Source: Frankia sp. AiPa1
Lineage (GTDB): Bacteria; Actinomycetota; Actinomycetes; Frankiales; Frankiaceae
Assembly (NCBI RefSeq): GCF_023243075.1
Contig: NZ_JALKFZ020000182.1
Location: 1 to 64,000 of the forward strand
DNA length: 64,000 nt
Reading direction: 5' to 3'
Under the pieces are notes generated by a model. That model saw only the letters and a program-made list of their open reading frames with translations, made no database searches and was not told where the DNA came from. The position numbers were made by a program, and so were the translations under genes. Of the stretch, positions 30,984-38,500 are shown one piece after another (the stretch's first letter is position 1; each line of letters opens with the position of its first letter).

Positions 30984-32280
30984 CCGCGGGAGCCGCACCG
31001 CCCCGAGCGCCCCGAGCGTGGACGGTGCCGTTCGGGCCGGGCGTCCGGGCGTCCGGGCGATGACCACGAATCCGCCCGGGACGAAGCCCGCCTACAGCAT
31101 GCGGATCCGCGTCCGGGGGCCGGCGGCGGCGACCGTCGCGGCGGTCGTGGCCGATGCTCCCGGCACGATCACGGTGCACTCCGACGAGTCGGATCCCGCC
31201 GGTGATCGTCGCATCACCCTGGACGCCGACGGCGGTCCCACGTTGCGCTGGCTCGTCGGTGCGCTGCGCCAGCGGCTGGGCGCGGACCTGCTGCTGGCCG
31301 AGGACCTGGTCTTCGCCGCCGCGTCCACCGGCAAACTCGTCCAGCGGGCCTGCGCGGCGACCACGACCAGCCACGACCTGGCGTTGTCCGATGCGGACGC
31401 CGACCGGCGCGTCATCGACTACCTGGCAGACCATCCCCGTCACGTCGACCGGTTCACCGGCCGTTCCCGCCGGGTGGCGCTGCTCACCGATGCCAGCGCG
31501 GTGCTGGACTTCGAGCCGCTCGCCCCCGAGGCGGCCCTGCCGGCGGTCGAGTCCCAGGCGCTGCACCTGCACCTGGCCACCGGCCTGGACGTCGTCCCGC
31601 TGCCGGTCGCCGCCCGCGACCCGGGCGACCTGGCGACCGCGATCGCCCTGCTCGCCCCGGGGTTCGCCGCCACCGTGCTGGTCCACACCCATCTGCACCG
31701 TGTCGACGCCGCCCGCGCCGCGCTCGGGTCCGAGTCCCACCTGCTGCTCGACACGGTCAACGACGGCCTCGCCGTCGCCGCCACCGCCGCGGTGCTGGGC
31801 TACCTGCGGGCGCGCGGCGTCACCCCGGGCCGCGCCCGCGTGGCCGTGGTGGATCCGGCCCGAGGGGGGGACCTGGCCGGCATGCTGGTCGCGGTCGGCG
31901 TCGGTGATCTCACGCTCTACGACCCGGTCGAGTACGGCATCCAAGCGTTGCACCGGCTCGCCGCCGACCTCGACCTGATCGTCGATCTGATCGGGCTGGC
32001 GGCGCCGCCGCCGGGCGTGTTCGTCCTGCGAGCCCGCCCGGAAACCCCTCCTCCGCTGGCCGCTGCCACCCGCGGGCCCCGTCCGCTGCACGCGTTGCCC
32101 GGGTTGCTGCGCGCGGCCGTCACCACCCGCCGGCCGATCACCAGCAAGGCTCGGGTCGCCGCCGTGCACGCCCTCGTCGCCGCGACACCCCCCGGCGCGC
32201 TGCTGCCTGCGCTCGACCACCCACGCCTCGCTCCCGCCGTCGCGGCGGCCGCCATCGAGGTCCTCGCCGCCGGCCGCTAG
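30973..32280 (+). CDS. Malic-enzyme-like protein with altered active site
   Basis: A 435-residue protein. An N-terminal domain of ACT-like length (MRIRVRGPAAATVAAVVADA) precedes a region colinear with bacterial malic enzyme: HLHLATGLDVVPLPVAARDP resembles the GVDAVPLxVD segment, then LATAIALLAPGFAATVLVHT, and TPGRARVAVVDPARGGDLAG where a Rossmann loop is expected. The catalytic HDDQHGTA-like motif reads LLDTVNDGLAVAATAAVLGY, so key residues are changed and decarboxylation is doubtful. It overlaps the ArsR gene by 11 bp; ATG 31060 is an alternative start. A sensor or scaffold role is possible. Confidence 0.55.
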   Translation: MCGDRGSRTAPSAPSVDGAVRAGRPGVRAMTTNPPGTKPAYSMRIRVRGPAAATVAAVVADAPGTITVHSDESDPAGDRRITLDADGGPTLRWLVGALRQRLGADLLLAEDLVFAAASTGKLVQRACAATTTSHDLALSDADADRRVIDYLADHPRHVDRFTGRSRRVALLTDASAVLDFEPLAPEAALPAVESQALHLHLATGLDVVPLPVAARDPGDLATAIALLAPGFAATVLVHTHLHRVDAARAALGSESHLLLDTVNDGLAVAATAAVLGYLRARGVTPGRARVAVVDPARGGDLAGMLVAVGVGDLTLYDPVEYGIQALHRLAADLDLIVDLIGLAAPPPGVFVLRARPETPPPLAAATRGPRPLHALPGLLRAAVTTRRPITSKARVAAVHALVAATPPGALLPALDHPRLAPAVAAAAIEVLAAGR

Positions 32281-32300
32281 GCCCGTCTTTCGCACATGGG

Positions 32301-32441
32301 ATGCTGAACCCGTGGCGGGAAGCCCACCTGGCGGCGTTGCACGCCGCCGGTGGGCACACGAGCGCGGAGCTGGCGGAGCTGTTCGGGGTGGCCCGCTCGA
32401 CGGTGTACCGGGCGGTCGAGCGGGCCACGGCCCTCACATAG
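32301..32441 (+). CDS. 46-residue helix-turn-helix peptide (recombinase-tail-like)
   Basis: ATG 32301 to TAG 32441 encodes MLNPWREAHLAALHAAGGHT, then SAELAELFGVARSTVYRAVE. This is the HTH that ends Hin-type serine recombinases and many small regulators. It follows the malic-enzyme-like gene by 20 bp and is convergent with the FMN reductase. It may be the tail of a lost resolvase or a stand-alone mini regulator. Confidence 0.5.
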   Translation: MLNPWREAHLAALHAAGGHTSAELAELFGVARSTVYRAVERATALT

Positions 32442-32538
32442 TCAAGGTGTGGGTGCCTCTGATCGCCCTGTCCGCGGGCGGGGCGGTACCGGAAGATGCG
32501 GGCTTGTACCTGCGGTGATGAGGTCGGCGCCCGCCGCG

Positions 32539-33114
32539 TCAGGCGGAGGCGGTGGCGCGCTGGCGCAGCGGCGCGAGCGCCGTGCTCCAGGCGACGACCT
32601 GGTCGAGCAGGGTGGTGAGCTGGGGTAGCTGGTAGTCGCCGGGCTTGAAGACGCTGTAGTTCTCGAACTCGGTGGCCAGCACGAGGGTGACCTGCTGGCG
32701 GACGTCGGCCATCTGCAGTTCGCCGGCGACCAGGCGCAGGTGCTCGACAGCGCGGGCACCGCCGACGGAGCCGTAGGAGACGAAGCCGACGGCCTTGTTG
32801 TTCCACTCGGCGTACAGGTAGTCGATGGCGTTCTTCAGTACCCCGGAGGTGCCGTGGTTGTACTCCGGCGTGACGAGGACGAACCCCTCGAACGAGGCGA
32901 TCTTGTTCGCCCACTGCTTGGTGTGCTCGTTCTGGTACTGGCCCATCGACGGCGGGATCGGCTCGTCGAGGTGCGGCAGCGGGAAGTCACGCAGGTCGAC
33001 CAGCTCGAACTGCGCGTCGCTGCGCTGGGCGGCGACGTCGTACACCCAGCGGGCGACAGCCTCGCCGTTGCGGTTGGGGCGGGTGCTGCCGAGGATGATG
33101 CCGATGCGGGTCAC
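32539..33114 (-). CDS. NADPH-dependent FMN reductase
   Basis: A flavodoxin-fold reductase of 191 residues. The FMN phosphate loop is GSTRPNRNGEAVARWV (residues about 9-24), and PEYNHGTSGVLKNAIDYLY (about 82-100) is the hallmark second motif, followed by GFVSYGSVGGARA. It reduces FMN with NAD(P)H to supply flavin-dependent monooxygenases. It is the third gene of a row with an F420:NADPH oxidoreductase-like and a luciferase-like gene, though a 198-bp gap separates it from the second. A fragment of a paralogue is at 26939-27070. Confidence 0.93.
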   Translation of the reverse strand: MTRIGIILGSTRPNRNGEAVARWVYDVAAQRSDAQFELVDLRDFPLPHLDEPIPPSMGQYQNEHTKQWANKIASFEGFVLVTPEYNHGTSGVLKNAIDYLYAEWNNKAVGFVSYGSVGGARAVEHLRLVAGELQMADVRQQVTLVLATEFENYSVFKPGDYQLPQLTTLLDQVVAWSTALAPLRQRATASA

Positions 33115-33311
33115 AGGATTCCTCGTTTCTCGTTGATGGTGCGAGGTAGGGCTGCTGAGCCAGCAGATTGCGGTTGAATAGTCGGGTCAGCCCTGGTTTG
33201 GGCCGTTTCAGGAAAGCGAGGGTCAGAACGCGTACGGGCCGAAGCGGCCCCAGGACATGAACGGGCAAGGCGGTGGCTGCGGATCTGGAGGGGATGGCAA
33301 GGTGTGGTGGT
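33115..33311. other. Gap within the flavin operon
   Basis: 197 bp with no gene. CTGCTG-AGC-CAGCAG at about 33151-33165 is a small hairpin. The gap could hold a separate promoter for the FMN reductase; none is distinct. Confidence 0.3.
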
Positions 33312-34010
33312 TCACCGCCGCGCGGCGGCGGTGATGGGCGTGGCGCGGGCCTGGGCGACGAGGCGGCCGCGGTCGGACTCGTCGAAGCGGTCGAGCATCG
33401 CGCGGATCTCGGTGGCGTCGGTGTTCGCGCCGAACACGTCGGTGCCGGGTTCCATGCGTACGCCCTCGGCCAGTGGACCGGCGACGACCGGGTCGAACCC
33501 GAGGGCGTCGACCACGGCGGTGACCGCCGTGACGTCATCCGGGTCGTCGCCGGCGACCGCGATCGCCCTGCGGCCGGGGGCCCCTGCGGGCCGGGCGCCA
33601 TCCTCCAGGTCGTGGTAGCCCATGTGGTTGAACGCCTTGACGATCCGCGACTGGGGCAGGAACGCCTGGACCGTCTCGCTGGAGGAGGTGCGCGGATCGG
33701 TCAGGTCGTCACGGATCCCGTCGACCTCCCACCAGTAGTTCATGGCGTCGATGACGAGTTTGCCGCGCAGCGCCTCAGCCGGGACGGTGCGGTGTTTGCC
33801 CAATGGAAGGGCCAGCACCACGATGTCGGCGGCCTCGGCGGCCTCGGCGGCGGTCGCGGTGATCGCGCCCGGGGCGAGGACTCGCACGATCAGTTCGATC
33901 TTCGACGGCTCACCGGAGCCGGCGACCAGGACCTGGTAGCCGGCGTCAGCCGCGAGGCGGGCCAGGACCGTGCCGACCTTGCCGGCCCCCAGGATGGCGA
34001 GGGTGGTCAT
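33312..34010 (-). CDS. F420:NADPH oxidoreductase-like protein
   Basis: A 232-residue protein with an N-terminal Rossmann loop LAILGAGKVGTVLARLA (residues 4-20) of the F420-dependent NADP oxidoreductase family. Further motifs are VVLALPLGKHRTVPAEALRG, VIDAMNYWW and IVKAFNHMGYHDLEDGARP, all in family order. It transfers hydride between NADPH and cofactor F420. Its start overlaps the stop of the luciferase-like gene by 4 bp (ATGA), which implies that the reduced F420 feeds that enzyme. Confidence 0.88.
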   Translation of the reverse strand: MTTLAILGAGKVGTVLARLAADAGYQVLVAGSGEPSKIELIVRVLAPGAITATAAEAAEAADIVVLALPLGKHRTVPAEALRGKLVIDAMNYWWEVDGIRDDLTDPRTSSSETVQAFLPQSRIVKAFNHMGYHDLEDGARPAGAPGRRAIAVAGDDPDDVTAVTAVVDALGFDPVVAGPLAEGVRMEPGTDVFGANTDATEIRAMLDRFDESDRGRLVAQARATPITAAARR

Positions 34011-35044
34011 CGCTGGCTCGCCAGGATGTCGCGGACCATGGGCAGTACCTTCGCGCCGAACAGCTCGACCGAGCGCATCCGCGCGCTGGCCGACTGGGCC
34101 CCGACGGAGTAGATGAGGTCGAAGCGGCCCACGTCCAGCGCCGTGACGGCTCGGGCGATCTTGTGGGCGACGGTTTCCGGTGAACCGATGTACAGCGAAC
34201 CGTGTGCCACCTCGGCGTCGAACTCCGCTCGGCGCAGCGGTGGCCAGCCGCGCAACGCGCCGATCCGGTCCCGCATCACCTTGTAGGCCGGGTAGAACAG
34301 CTCTTTGGCGTGTTCGTCGGTGTCGGCGACGAAGCCGGGCGAGTGCATGCCGACCGGGTGCGCGAGCGTTCCCAGCTGCTCGGCGGCCCGTCTGTACAGG
34401 TCGACGTGGGGCGCGAAACGCTTCGGGTCACCGCCGATGACGGCCAGCATCAGTGGCAGCCCGTGGCGGGCCGTGCGCACCACCGACTGTGGGGAGCCGC
34501 CAACCCCGACCCAGGTGTCCAGGCGCCCGGATTCGGTCTTGGGAAACACGTCGGCGTCGTGCAGCGCGGCGCGAGTGGTGCCGCTCCAGGTGACCGGCTT
34601 CTCGTCGAGCAGCTTCACGAACAGCTCGAGCTTCTCCTCGAACAGCACCTCGTAGTCGGCCAGGTCGTAGCCGAACAGCGGGAACGACTCGGTGAACGAG
34701 CCCCGGCCGAGGATCACCTGGGCGCGGCCATGGGAGATGGCGTCCACCGTCGCGAACCGCTGGAAGACCCGCACCGGGTCGTCGGAGCTCAGCACCGTGA
34801 CACCCGAGGCCAGCGTGATGCGCGAGGTACGGGCGGCGATCCCGGCCAGAACCGTCTCCGGGGTGGAGATCGAGTACTCCGGGCGGTGGTGCTCGCCGAG
34901 CGCGATCACATCGACGCCGAGGTCGTCGGCGAGTACCGCCTCGTCGACGACCTGCCGGATCGACGCCGCGTGCGAGACGGGCGCGCCGGAGTCGTCGACC
35001 GGCACGTCACCAAACGTGTCGAGACCGAAAACAAGATCGCTCAT
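34007..35044 (-). CDS. Luciferase-like monooxygenase (F420 or FMN dependent)
   Basis: A 345-residue TIM-barrel oxidoreductase of the bacterial-luciferase superfamily: FGLDTFGDVPVDDSG, ADDLGVDVIALGEHHRPEYS with the conserved EHH, ASGVTVLSSDDPVRVFQRFA, GRAQVILGRGSF, and VGVGGSPQSVVRTARHGLPL. ATG 35044 has GGAGGTGG upstream. It leads an operon with an F420:NADPH oxidoreductase-like and an FMN reductase gene, so both possible reduced cofactors are produced locally. A divergent MarR gene and a double operator control it. The substrate is unknown. Confidence 0.92.
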   Translation of the reverse strand: MSDLVFGLDTFGDVPVDDSGAPVSHAASIRQVVDEAVLADDLGVDVIALGEHHRPEYSISTPETVLAGIAARTSRITLASGVTVLSSDDPVRVFQRFATVDAISHGRAQVILGRGSFTESFPLFGYDLADYEVLFEEKLELFVKLLDEKPVTWSGTTRAALHDADVFPKTESGRLDTWVGVGGSPQSVVRTARHGLPLMLAVIGGDPKRFAPHVDLYRRAAEQLGTLAHPVGMHSPGFVADTDEHAKELFYPAYKVMRDRIGALRGWPPLRRAEFDAEVAHGSLYIGSPETVAHKIARAVTALDVGRFDLIYSVGAQSASARMRSVELFGAKVLPMVRDILASQR

Positions 35045-35060
35045 GACGGCCACCTCCAGT

Positions 35061-35104
35061 GATTGACGTGTCAACTATGGCGCCATATGATTGACGTGTC
35101 AACT
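35061..35104. promoter_or_regulatory. Double MarR operator with mirrored leaders
   Basis: GATTGACGTGTCAACT occurs twice (35061-35076 and 35089-35104), each with the dyad TTGAC-GT-GTCAA. ATGGCGCCAT (35077-35086) lies between. The dyad plus the ribosome site and start (TGGAGGTGGxCGTCATG) is repeated in opposite orientation for the two divergent genes. Confidence 0.85.
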
Positions 35105-35120
35105 GCTGGAGGTGGGCGTC

Positions 35121-35594
35121 ATGCCGGGGCCACGAAAACTGCCCACACGCGAGGAACTGCGCACCTGGCGGGAGTTCGTCGAAACCACTCAGGCACTCAG
35201 CACCCTGCTCGCGGCACGCCTGTACAGCGACACCGGGCTCTCACCGGGTGACTACGCCGTGCTGCTCGCCCTGAGCGAGGCCACCGACAACCGCCTGCGC
35301 TCGTCCGAACTGGCAGCCCACATCGGCTGGGAACGCAGCCGCCTGTCGCACCACCTCGGCCGGATGCAACGTCGGCAGCTGATCCGGCGCGAGGAGTGCG
35401 CCACCGACAACCGTGGCGCCGACGTCGTCCTCGAACCCACCGGTAGCGAGGCGTTCCACGCCGCCACCGTCCCGCACCTGCGCGCCGTGCGTGAACTGTT
35501 CATCGACGCCCTCACCGCCGATCAGCTCGCCGCCGCCGGCGACATCGCCGCCGCCCTGCAAGCCCACCTGCGCGGCCCGCGCCCGACCGAATGA
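35121..35594 (+). CDS. MarR-family transcriptional regulator of the flavin operon
   Basis: A 157-residue MarR protein: LSPGDYAVLLALSEATDNRL, recognition region SSELAAHIGWERSRLSHHLG, wing IRREECATDNRGADVVLEPT. ATG 35121 has GGAGGTGG upstream, in the same context as the divergent luciferase-like gene. The overlapping dyads in the gap make autoregulation and repression of the operon likely. Cys in the wing (EECATD) is an unusual, possibly redox-active residue. Confidence 0.93.
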   Translation: MPGPRKLPTREELRTWREFVETTQALSTLLAARLYSDTGLSPGDYAVLLALSEATDNRLRSSELAAHIGWERSRLSHHLGRMQRRQLIRREECATDNRGADVVLEPTGSEAFHAATVPHLRAVRELFIDALTADQLAAAGDIAAALQAHLRGPRPTE

Positions 35595-35670
35595 CAACCA
35601 TCCCGGGCCGGTAAACCACTGCCACACCACGTTATGTCCGCGTCATGTCCGCCCACCTCGGCTGACACCG

Positions 35671-35985
35671 TCACCGGACAGCCGCGTGGGCATCACCGCG
35701 CAACTCCAACCGCTTGGCCATGTTGAGCCTGACCTCGCCGTACGGGGCGACATGCGTCCAGAACAGCGGCGTCAGTCCGCGCCGGTCGGGTGCGGTGAGG
35801 GTGCCCGCCCATGTCGGTTCGGCCAGGACGTCCTGCACGAGCAGGGTATTGACGAACGCGACCGCCGCCTGCAGTACGTCGAGGAGCTGGATCAGGTGAT
35901 CTCCGGTGGGCGCCAGGTGGTTGGCGGCGTCGGCGTCGTCCTGGGCGTGCTCCCCGTCCAGGTGCTGACCTCGCGGCCGGACGCT
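35671..35985 (-). pseudogene. C-terminal piece of a Tn3-family transposase
   Basis: The minus-strand frame ending with TGA at 35671-35673 reads LIQLLDVLQAAVAFVNTLLV, QDVLAEPTWAGTL, RRGLTPLFWTHVAPYGEVRL and NMAKRLELRG, the recognisable end of Tn3-family TnpA (VNTLLxQxVLxxPxW, LTPLFWxHVxPYGxFxLDM). The upstream 850 residues are absent. The piece abuts and overlaps, in another frame, the tail of a TIR-domain gene. Confidence 0.82.
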
Positions 35986-36569
35986 TCACCTGCTGGCCCC
36001 GCGGCCCCCTGGTTTCGCGCTGAAGCGTTCCCGTGTGCGTGAGGTCTCGTCGAGGCGGAGCCGGGGAATTCCGGCAAGGCCCGCAGGGCCGCGTGACCAC
36101 TGGGAAAATCAGGTGTGGCCGTAGGTTTTGCCCGGCCGGCCAGTGCGTGGCCCACGCCTTCGAGCAGACGCGCCCGAGCGTCATCTGCTTTCTGGCCGAA
36201 GAGGTCTATGGAGACGACCGTTTCGAGGAGCCCCGGCCGCGGGCAGTCCTCGACGCGTACCGGGAGAAGCTTCCGCTGGAATCCATGGGGGTCGGCCGTC
36301 AGGGCTGCGCGCCATTCGGACTGCCCGTAGACGGACCCCAGGTAGGCGTGCGAGAGAAGGGCGATGGTCCGCTGTGCCCCGGCGACGCCCTGCTGCATCC
36401 CCACGGCCCAGTTGGATCCGGGGACGAAGTCCCACGCCTGGATCAGCACCGAGTAGCCGGCGGCTTCCAGATGCCAGGCGATCCACTCCGCCCATGCGCT
36501 ATCCGCGCCGGTGTAGGAGACAAAGAAGTCCCACTGCGCCACCGTGCTCAAATCCCCCGTATCGGACAC
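35892..36569 (-). CDS. TIR-domain protein, truncated
   Basis: Residues about 12-150 form a bacterial TIR domain: WDFFVSYTGADSAWAEWIAW, HLEAAGYSVLIQAWDFVPGS and AQRTIALLSHAYLGSVYGQS. The Glu of AWAEW aligns with the NADase catalytic region seen in many TIRs. Long homologues in actinomycetes continue into an NTPase and tetratricopeptide repeats (some belong to FxSxx-COOH systems). Here the protein ends at 225 residues in a Thr/Pro tail that is Tn3 transposase DNA read out of frame. The effector half is therefore missing. A hairpin repeat lies 140 bp upstream. Confidence 0.78.
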   Translation of the reverse strand: MSDTGDLSTVAQWDFFVSYTGADSAWAEWIAWHLEAAGYSVLIQAWDFVPGSNWAVGMQQGVAGAQRTIALLSHAYLGSVYGQSEWRAALTADPHGFQRKLLPVRVEDCPRPGLLETVVSIDLFGQKADDARARLLEGVGHALAGRAKPTATPDFPSGHAALRALPEFPGSASTRPHAHGNASARNQGAAGPAGEASGREVSTWTGSTPRTTPTPPTTWRPPEIT

Positions 36570-36933
36570 AGCGCATGATCCTTCCGCGCGCCGTAGTCAC
36601 CCCGGCTCGGGGGTGGCGGGTGGTCAGAGCTTCCGGTGGTGGTGGAACGACCGGCGTCACCGCCGGTGCTCAACCTCGACCCCGTTGATCGGATCGCGGG
36701 TCGCTGTTGGGTCGTTCTGGTAGGGCAAATCGGACACGAAACCGGTAACTCGGACCACAGTGGCCCTGCCGCCGCTCCAGGTCCGACACCCGCGCTCCCG
36801 AGGGCATCAGCAGAGGGCGTCGAGGACACAGCATTGCCTGCCGTTCGGCAGTGCGGCGAGCGGAACGGCCAGTTCCGGACGAGCGTGGCCAAGGCCCGTT
36901 GCCGGGGTCCCGGCCGGGTCCCCGGCTCGTCCG
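36570..36933. other. Intergenic region between TIR and lipoprotein genes
   Basis: No supported gene apart from hairpin H5 (36710-36756). The frames present are short and of random composition. Confidence 0.5.
36710..36756. repeat. Hairpin repeat copy H5
   Basis: GGTC-GTTCTGGT pairs imperfectly with ACCGGTAAC and GACC around the conserved core GGGCAAATCGGACACGAAAC (36723-36742). The loop is almost identical to that of the copy at 46001, while the stem sequence differs. It is the worst-paired copy. Confidence 0.7.
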
Positions 36934-37347
36934 CTAGGCGGCCGCGTACCGGGTGATCTCGGCGACCTTGCAGGTGAACGGCCCGGTAGCGGCGACCAGG
37001 CTGTTCGCGTCCTGCGGGGACTGCTGGCCGGGGGCCAGGTTGGTCACGGCGACCAGCCCCGTTCCGATCTGGGTCTTCCCGTCCTGGGATTCGAACGCGA
37101 TGGTGATCGCATAGTTCGACGTCTTCGAGCTGTGGTTGGTGACCGTGACTTTCGCCTCCGCGAAACTGGTCGTCGGGTCCGCGGCACACGCCGTGATCGC
37201 CACGTCTTCGGCGTGCGCCGGGCCGCTGGCCGGCTTGCTGCTGGTGCTGCCCGAGCTGGACGTCGAACCACCGCCTGAGCTGGTGTTGCAGCCTGCGATG
37301 CCTATCGTGACCGAAAGAGCCATCACGGCGATCAGCAGTTTACGCAT
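36934..37347 (-). CDS. Exported lipoprotein, FxLYD-like
   Basis: A 137-residue lipoprotein. Signal peptide residues 1-19 end in the lipobox IAGC (Cys20 is the lipid-modified residue), followed by a Ser/Gly/Thr linker. The rest is one beta-sandwich domain: EAKVTVTNHSSKTSNYAITI, then GLVAVTNLAPGQQSPQD, ending CKVAEITRYAA. The two Cys (about 54 and 127) could form a disulphide. The pattern resembles FxLYD/DUF4352-type extracellular domains. ATG 37347 has AGGGGGGACA upstream. Function unknown. Confidence 0.8.
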   Translation of the reverse strand: MRKLLIAVMALSVTIGIAGCNTSSGGGSTSSSGSTSSKPASGPAHAEDVAITACAADPTTSFAEAKVTVTNHSSKTSNYAITIAFESQDGKTQIGTGLVAVTNLAPGQQSPQDANSLVAATGPFTCKVAEITRYAAA

Positions 37348-37608
37348 AGTGTCCCCCCTGCGATGTTCTGTGAGGAAAGCACCTTATCGACTGGGTAGCC
37401 GCCTCAGTCAGGCACGTGTCGAGCACGTGATGGCCAGGCGGGATATCCCTCAGACCCCCACGGCGCTGCCCCTCGCGGCAGCCCGGTGGTTCCCCCGCCA
37501 CGCCTCGTTGTCCGCGACCGACGCCGTCCTCTCCTCCACCGGCACCACACCTTCTGTCCGCCGACGACGCCCAGCTGCCGATCTCCGGCGTGCGGGCATG
37601 AGACCAGG
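37348..37608. other. Intergenic region, nothing recognised
   Basis: 261 bp between two exported-protein genes on the same strand. CACGTG appears twice (37403-37408 and 37414-37419); significance unknown. Confidence 0.3.
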
Positions 37609-38088
37609 TCAGTAAATCGGATTGTCGATCAATGCTGTCAGGGTGATCCGTCCGCTGGAGGCCAGGGGGTAGATGGTGCACCCGGCGGTCACCACCCCGT
37701 TCTCGATGGCTACGGGAATGGGCGCGGAACAGCTCCCCACCCGCTCGCCTCCGGAGTTCTCGTCCCGGTTGAGGGTGAAGATCACGGATGCCTGGCCGGC
37801 CCTGGTGCCCATGTTGGTGAACGTGCCGGACACGGGACAGCCGCTGAGATCACTGCATCTCCCCGCGAACTGTGTACCGGAGACAACGAAATGCACTCTG
37901 TTGCAGTAGGGCGAGAAATGCGAGCAGCTGGCCGTGGCGGACGTGGGCGCGCCGCCGGTGCTGGAGCCGGGTGTGAGCAGGGCCTTCAACTGCGTGAAGT
38001 TCTGGATGCCGAAAAAGGCGCCCAGTGCGAGGGCGGCGGTGACAGTTCCCGCCACCCATCGTCTGTCTGCGTCAGCCGCGTCTCCCAT
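37609..38088 (-). CDS. Membrane-anchored extracellular protein
   Basis: A 159-residue protein with an N-terminal transmembrane anchor (residues about 11-28, VAGTVTAALALGAFFGIQNF) and an extracytoplasmic beta-rich domain with six cysteines (CSHFSPYC, CSDLSGC, and two single Cys in GSCSAP and AGCTIYP), likely disulphide-bonded. Pattern NxGTRAGQASVIFTLNRDE suggests an Ig-like or FxLYD-type fold. It lies just upstream of the similar-sized lipoprotein gene and may be its partner. Function unknown. Confidence 0.65.
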   Translation of the reverse strand: MGDAADADRRWVAGTVTAALALGAFFGIQNFTQLKALLTPGSSTGGAPTSATASCSHFSPYCNRVHFVVSGTQFAGRCSDLSGCPVSGTFTNMGTRAGQASVIFTLNRDENSGGERVGSCSAPIPVAIENGVVTAGCTIYPLASSGRITLTALIDNPIY

Positions 38089-38236
38089 GGGGCTCCACTA
38101 CGTGCGCATCCACTGCCGAAACTGCTTATTCCGATCGAAGCTACCACGGTCCGCCCATACGGCGTCAGCGAAGAGTGACCATTCCCCGACAAGGGGAGAG
38201 GCGACGATCCGAGTCGCTCCGCGCACCCAGGGCCCA

Positions 38237-38267
38237 CAGTCCTTGGTTCACGCAGTCCTTGGTTCAC
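38237..38267. repeat. Tandem CAGTCCTTGGTTCAC repeat
   Basis: Two perfect 15-base copies (38237-38251, 38253-38267) separated by one base lie in the 410-bp gap before the coiled-coil gene. Confidence 0.75.
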
Positions 38268-38399
38268 ACCGCCCAGGGATGCCCGAGCGGACGGCGCGGC
38301 GCGACAGCCCTCTTCCATGATCGCATCCTCACGCGCGATAACCCTTCCTTCTCGCGCGTCAGACGACGACACTCCGGGCGAACTTACGTTTCATTTTTC

Positions 38400-38457
38400 G
38401 TATCGTCATCTACGATACTCTAGGATGTATCGGCTCATGCGCCGATACGTAATGACG
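38400..38457. promoter_or_regulatory. Nested inverted repeats before the coiled-coil gene
   Basis: GTATCG/CGATAC (38400-38405, 38413-38418), a perfect 8-bp GTATCGGC/GCCGATAC (38427-38434, 38441-38448) and outer CGTCAT/ATGACG (38404-38409, 38452-38457) overlap in an AT-rich island 44 bp upstream of the start. GATACT at 38414-38419 could be a -10. The layout suggests autoregulation by a dimeric or multimeric DNA binder. Confidence 0.65.
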
Positions 38458-38500
38458 ATTGGTAGGCTGTGGGATGTCGGGTGAGGGAAGGGGACGTGGG

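Noticed and set aside
38459..38500. Earlier start codons for the coiled-coil gene (38459, 38474)
   Set aside because: The ATG at 38501 has the better ribosome site (AAGGGGA) and keeps clear of the palindromic promoter.
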